Shown one piece after another: positions 60,728-64,000 of a stretch of DNA of 64,000 bases. Within the stretch, counting starts at the first letter, position 1. Each line of letters begins with the position of its first letter. This DNA comes from Variovorax sp. ZS18.2.2 (GTDB lineage: Bacteria; Pseudomonadota; Gammaproteobacteria; Burkholderiales; Burkholderiaceae_C), in NCBI RefSeq assembly GCF_024701975.1, contig NZ_JANLNM010000010.1, positions 62,001-126,000 on the forward strand, written 5' to 3'. The notes beneath the pieces are model-generated. The model worked only from the letters and a program-made list of their open reading frames with translations, was not told the DNA's origin and searched no databases. The position numbers and the translations under genes were made by a program.

Positions 60728-61894
60728 ATGCCTTCCGCCACCCCGACTGCCGACGCCCAAGCCGCCGACAGCGTGTGGCCGCGTGTCGCGCAGCAGGAGC
60801 AGGAAGGCCGCCAATGGACGGTGGCCACCGGCCGCTGGACCGCGCTGGGCATGTCGTCGTTTCCCGCCTGGCAGGCGCTCTCCAAAAGCCTGGAAGCGGC
60901 GCCGACCGCGAACGACCGTGCCTGGGACCTGCGCCCCATCGAACAACTCGACCACATCGGCGCGCAGCTCCTGTGGGAGCACTGGCGCCACGAATGGCCC
61001 GCCACGCTGGAGATGGAAGCGCAGCACAAGGCGGTGCTCGACCAGGTGGCGCAATACACCGTCGCCACGCCGGACGAGCCGCCCAAGACGCTGGCCGACC
61101 GAATCCGCACCTTCTCGCACAACGGGCCGCGCGCGATGGTCGTGGCGCGCGACTTCGTCGGCCTCATCGGCCAGCTCGCGCTCGACGTCGGCCGGCTGAT
61201 CCGCGCACCGCACCGCGGGCCGTGGCGCGATTTCTCGGGGCATCTCTACCAGTTCGGCGCAACGGCGCTGCACATCACGGCGCTGGTCGGGCTGCTGATC
61301 GGTGTGGTGCTGGCCTACCTGATCTCGCAGCAGTTGCGCAACTACGGCGCCGAGGCCTTCGTGGTCAACATCCTCGGGCTCTCGCTGGTGCGCGAGCTCG
61401 GGCCGGTGCTGGCCGCGGTGCTGATCGCCGGGCGCTCGGGCTCGGCCATCACCGCGCAGATCGGCGTGATGCGGGTGACCGAAGAGCTCGACGCGATGCG
61501 CGTCATGGGCATCCCGCACGGCTTTCGCCTGGTGATGCCGCGCGTGCTGGCGCTGGCGATCGCGATGCCGCTCATCAGCCTCTGGACCTCGATGGCGGCG
61601 CTGCTGGGCGGCATGCTCGCGGCCGACGCGGCGCTCGACATTTCGCCGGCCTACTTCCTGTCTGCATTGCCGCGCGCGGTGCCGATCGCGAACCTCTGGC
61701 TCGCGATGGCCAAGTCGGCGGTGTTCGGCATCCTGATCGCGCTGATCGGCTGCTACTTCGGCATGAAGGTCAAGCCCAACACCGAGAGCCTGGGGCGCGG
61801 CACCACCTCGTCGGTGGTGACCTCGATCACCGCAGTGATCCTGGTGGACGCGTTGTTCGCGGTGCTGTTCAAGGGCATAGGGTTCCGCGGATGA
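60728..61894 (+). CDS. MlaE-type ABC permease with N-terminal STAS domain
   Basis: 388 residues from ATG 60728. Residues about 25-115 resemble a STAS domain of the MlaB type (WTVATGRWTALGMSSFPAWQ, then LDHIGAQLLWEHW). Residues about 140-388 are the MlaE permease with five or so spans: QFGATALHITALVGLLIGVV, LVRELGPVLAAVLIAGRSGS, then AITAQIGVMRVTEELDAMRV. The MlaE and MlaB parts are separate genes in E. coli; fusion here joins them. It forms the membrane part of an MCE lipid transporter with the following ATPase (4-bp overlap), MCE and lipoprotein genes. Confidence 0.9.
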   Translation: MPSATPTADAQAADSVWPRVAQQEQEGRQWTVATGRWTALGMSSFPAWQALSKSLEAAPTANDRAWDLRPIEQLDHIGAQLLWEHWRHEWPATLEMEAQHKAVLDQVAQYTVATPDEPPKTLADRIRTFSHNGPRAMVVARDFVGLIGQLALDVGRLIRAPHRGPWRDFSGHLYQFGATALHITALVGLLIGVVLAYLISQQLRNYGAEAFVVNILGLSLVRELGPVLAAVLIAGRSGSAITAQIGVMRVTEELDAMRVMGIPHGFRLVMPRVLALAIAMPLISLWTSMAALLGGMLAADAALDISPAYFLSALPRAVPIANLWLAMAKSAVFGILIALIGCYFGMKVKPNTESLGRGTTSSVVTSITAVILVDALFAVLFKGIGFRG

Positions 61895-62733
61895 ACGCCG
61901 CAACCACCACCCGCGACGACCCCACCGTGGTCGACATCCGCAAGCTCTGGACGGTGTTCAAGAGCGCCGACGGCGAGCAGGTGGTGCACCGCAACCTGGA
62001 CATGCACATCGACCGCGGCGAGGTGCTCTCGCTGGTGGGCGGCTCGGGCACCGGCAAGACGGTGCTGCTGCGCCAGATCCTCGGGCTGGAGAAGCCGACG
62101 CAGGGCGTGGTCGAGGTGCTGGGCCAGCAGCCGGGCGAGCTCAGCGCCTCGGGCGCGGCCAACGTCGGCATGCTGTTCCAGCACGGGGCGCTGTTCTCCG
62201 CCTTCAGCGTGCTGGAGAACATTGCGTTTCCGCTGCGTGAATTGAAGCTGCTGCCCGACGAGCTGATCCGCCACGCGGCGCTCGTGAAGCTGCAGATGGT
62301 GGGCCTCGAACCGCGGCACGCCAACATGAGCCCGTCGGACCTGTCGGGCGGCATGATCAAGCGCGTGGCGCTGGCGCGCGCGCTCATCATGGACCCGCCG
62401 CTGCTGCTGCTCGACGAACCCACGGCGGGACTGGACCCCGAGGCCTCCGACAGCTTCTGCAATTTGCTGCGCGGCCTGCACCGCGAGCTGGGCCTGACGG
62501 TGGTGATGGTCACGCACGACCTGGACACGCTGTTCGACCTGAGCACCCGCATCGCGGTGCTGGCCGACCAGAAAGTCATCGTGAGCGGCACGGCGCGCGA
62601 GGTCATCGCCTACCCGCATCCGTTCATCCACGAATACTTTCTGGGAGGGCGCGGTCAGCGCGCCCTGGAGGCGCTGCATGACCAGCCAGCCACAGAACAA
62701 CACGCGCCGCGGCCCGAAGCCGCACCGCGCTGA
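61891..62733 (+). CDS. ABC transporter ATPase, MlaF type
   Basis: 280 residues from ATG 61891, overlapping the permease stop. Walker A is VGGSGTGKTVLL (about 49-60), the signature is LSGGMIKRVALARALIMDPP, and Walker B is LLLLDEPTAGLDPEASD. FQHGALFSAFSVLENIAFPL is typical of MlaF/Ttg2A. The C-terminal 30 residues are an unstructured tail. It powers phospholipid or hydrophobic-compound transport across the envelope. Confidence 0.93.
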   Translation: MNAATTTRDDPTVVDIRKLWTVFKSADGEQVVHRNLDMHIDRGEVLSLVGGSGTGKTVLLRQILGLEKPTQGVVEVLGQQPGELSASGAANVGMLFQHGALFSAFSVLENIAFPLRELKLLPDELIRHAALVKLQMVGLEPRHANMSPSDLSGGMIKRVALARALIMDPPLLLLDEPTAGLDPEASDSFCNLLRGLHRELGLTVVMVTHDLDTLFDLSTRIAVLADQKVIVSGTAREVIAYPHPFIHEYFLGGRGQRALEALHDQPATEQHAPRPEAAPR

Positions 62734-62749
62734 AAGGTAGGTAGCCACC

Positions 62750-63706
62750 ATGGAAAACAAGGCCCATGCCCTCGCCGCCGGCGCCTTCGTGCTCGGCCTC
62801 CTGGCCGTGCTCGTCGGGCTGGTGATCTGGTTCACGCGCGACAACACCGTGCGCAACGTCTACGAGCTCTCCACCCGCGACGCGGTCAGCGGCCTGCAGC
62901 CGCAGGCGATGGTGCGCTACCGCGGCATCGCGGTCGGCAAGGTGGCGTCGATCGACTTCGATCCCAAGGTCAAGGGCAACGTGCGCGTGCGCATCACGGT
63001 CGATCAGCGCGTGCCGCTCACCACCTCCAGCTTTGCCACGCTGAGCTACCAGGGCGTGACGGGCCTGGCCTTCATCGCGCTGGACGACAAGGGCGAATCG
63101 AACGTCTCGCTCAAGCCCAACGACGACGATCCGCCGCGCATTCCGCTCAAGCCCTCGATGCTTGCGCAGCTGCAGGACCGCGGCGAGGCCATCATCAACC
63201 AGGTCGAGGAAGTGACCAAGCGCGCCAACCAGTTGCTGAGCGATCCGAACCAGAAGCGCGCGGCCGATGCGCTGGAGAACATCGCCGCCGCCTCGGCCAG
63301 CGCCAACACGCTGCTCAAGACGCTCGACACCACGGTGAAGACCGGCCTGAACCCGACGCTGGCCGCGATGCCCGAGACGCTGGGCACGGTGAAGAAGGCG
63401 GCCGGCGACGTCTCGCGCGTGGCCAACAACTTCAACACCACCGTGGGCCGGCTGAACGCACCCGACGGGCCGGTCGAGCGGCTGAGCGATGGAACGAAGG
63501 CGCTCGCGCAGGCGGTCGATTCGTTCAATGCCGCCACGCTGCCGCGCGTGAACCGCGTGGCCGACGACACCTCGCACGCGGTGCGCCGGCTGGGCCGCGC
63601 GGCGGACAGCATCAACGACAACCCGCAGTCGCTGCTGTTCGGCAACGGCGGCGCCGCGGCGGGGCCGGGCGAGCCGGGTTTCTCCGCGCCGGCCGCGCGC
63701 CCTTGA
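62750..63706 (+). CDS. MlaD/MCE-domain envelope protein
   Basis: 318 residues. One N-terminal membrane anchor (AAGAFVLGLLAVLVGLVIWF) is followed by a single MCE domain at about 38-120 (DAVSGLQPQAMVRYRGIAVG, then TLSYQGVTGLAFIALDD). The rest is a long helical region (VEEVTKRANQLLSDPNQKRA to about 290) and a glycine/alanine-rich tail. The protein probably forms a ring in the periplasm through which lipids pass. It lies 17 bp after the ATPase gene. Confidence 0.92.
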   Translation: MENKAHALAAGAFVLGLLAVLVGLVIWFTRDNTVRNVYELSTRDAVSGLQPQAMVRYRGIAVGKVASIDFDPKVKGNVRVRITVDQRVPLTTSSFATLSYQGVTGLAFIALDDKGESNVSLKPNDDDPPRIPLKPSMLAQLQDRGEAIINQVEEVTKRANQLLSDPNQKRAADALENIAAASASANTLLKTLDTTVKTGLNPTLAAMPETLGTVKKAAGDVSRVANNFNTTVGRLNAPDGPVERLSDGTKALAQAVDSFNAATLPRVNRVADDTSHAVRRLGRAADSINDNPQSLLFGNGGAAAGPGEPGFSAPAARP

Positions 63707-63721
63707 TCGAAGGTGACGAGC

Positions 63722-64000
63722 ATGAAGACAACCACCCCCCATTCCATTGCCACGGTTCTCGCCGGCATCGGCCTTGCGGCACTGGTCGCCGGCTGCGGCG
63801 CGCTGCCCGACAAGCCGGCGCGCACGACGCTGTATGACTTCGGCCCCGGCCTTGCAGCCACGACGCCGGCCGCCGGCGCGCCCGCACCGGCGGCGCTGCC
63901 GACGCTCGCGCTGGCCGAGATCGATGCCAACACGCGCCTCGACGGCACGCAGATCCTCTACCGCCTCGGCTACGCGGACGCCAACGAACTGCGCCCCTAT
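63722..64000 (+). CDS. ABC-type transport auxiliary lipoprotein (PqiC-like), 3' part outside window
   Basis: Partial: 93 codons from ATG 63722, open to the right edge. The signal ends in a lipobox (ALVAGC), giving a lipidated Cys at about residue 25. The start of the auxiliary domain is visible (TTLYDFGPGL, then LPTLALAEIDANTRLDGTQI with LYRLGYADANELRPY). Proteins of this family sit in the outer membrane as partners of MCE systems. It lies 16 bp after the MCE gene and completes the usual permease-ATPase-MCE-lipoprotein order. The family call rests on the visible third. Confidence 0.8.
   Translation, partial: MKTTTPHSIATVLAGIGLAALVAGCGALPDKPARTTLYDFGPGLAATTPAAGAPAPAALPTLALAEIDANTRLDGTQILYRLGYADANELRPY

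Overview
The window is 64 kb of gene-dense, high-GC chromosome. Its content points to a soil or rhizosphere betaproteobacterium of the Comamonadaceae, most like Variovorax. This rests on the many ABC uptake systems next to catabolic enzymes, an orphan tripartite tricarboxylate transporter pair, a PHA-granule-type small protein, GTG/TTG starts with ATGA/GTGA stop-start overlaps, and two families of GC-rich intergenic repeats. The assignment is an inference from gene content. I saw no rRNA, tRNA, CRISPR array, insertion sequence or prophage.

Layout. 1-2.3 kb (minus): a three-gene unit of a cytoplasmic-looking subtilisin (S8) protease, an 83-residue protein resembling a subtilisin propeptide (I9), and a DNA/RNA non-specific endonuclease cut by the window edge. 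This is the best candidate here for an undescribed protease-effector system. 2.4-3.7 kb: a CaiB/BaiF CoA-transferase. 4-12 kb (plus): a polyol/sugar locus with an AraC regulator, a three-gene ribose-type ABC importer, a zinc alcohol dehydrogenase, an FGGY kinase and an L-xylulose-reductase-like SDR. 12-15.5 kb (minus): a molybdopterin oxidoreductase, a lipoprotein aminopeptidase and a PHA-system protein, translationally coupled. 15.5-25.7 kb: a lone branched-chain-type binding protein, a DUF2817/M20 peptidase pair, a glycerophosphodiesterase lipoprotein, argE, a DUF445 membrane protein, an SMP-30-like propeller lipoprotein and an MHYT sensor.

25.8-32.7 kb (plus): an operon for branched acyl-CoA catabolism (biotin-dependent carboxylase beta and alpha subunits, SDR, two acyl-CoA dehydrogenases) resembling the acyclic-terpene (Atu) pathway. 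32.9-35.8 kb: RNA-related housekeeping genes (rhlE, an SUI1/YciH factor, a glycine-rich RRM protein whose Shine-Dalgarno site lies in an 8-bp stem). 36-38 kb: tctBA without a binding protein. 38-40 kb: amtB with a clear sigma-54 promoter and an upstream NtrC site, next to a possible antisense-strand small RNA.

40-46 kb (minus): a lysine/alpha-aminoadipate-type group (ALDH7, amino-acid binding protein, aminotransferase, ThDP enzyme). 46.5-54.3 kb: an IclR regulator divergent from a seven-gene unit combining a polyamine-type ABC importer with a three-part FAD/2Fe-2S amine or opine dehydrogenase; two matching palindromes lie between them. 54.3-56.3 kb: a chromosomal tetA/tetR pair with tandem tet-like operators. 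56.3-60.6 kb: a GMC oxidoreductase, mmsA and a divergent LysR regulator. 60.7-64 kb: an MCE-type lipid-transport operon whose permease carries an N-terminal STAS domain, ending in a lipoprotein cut by the right edge.
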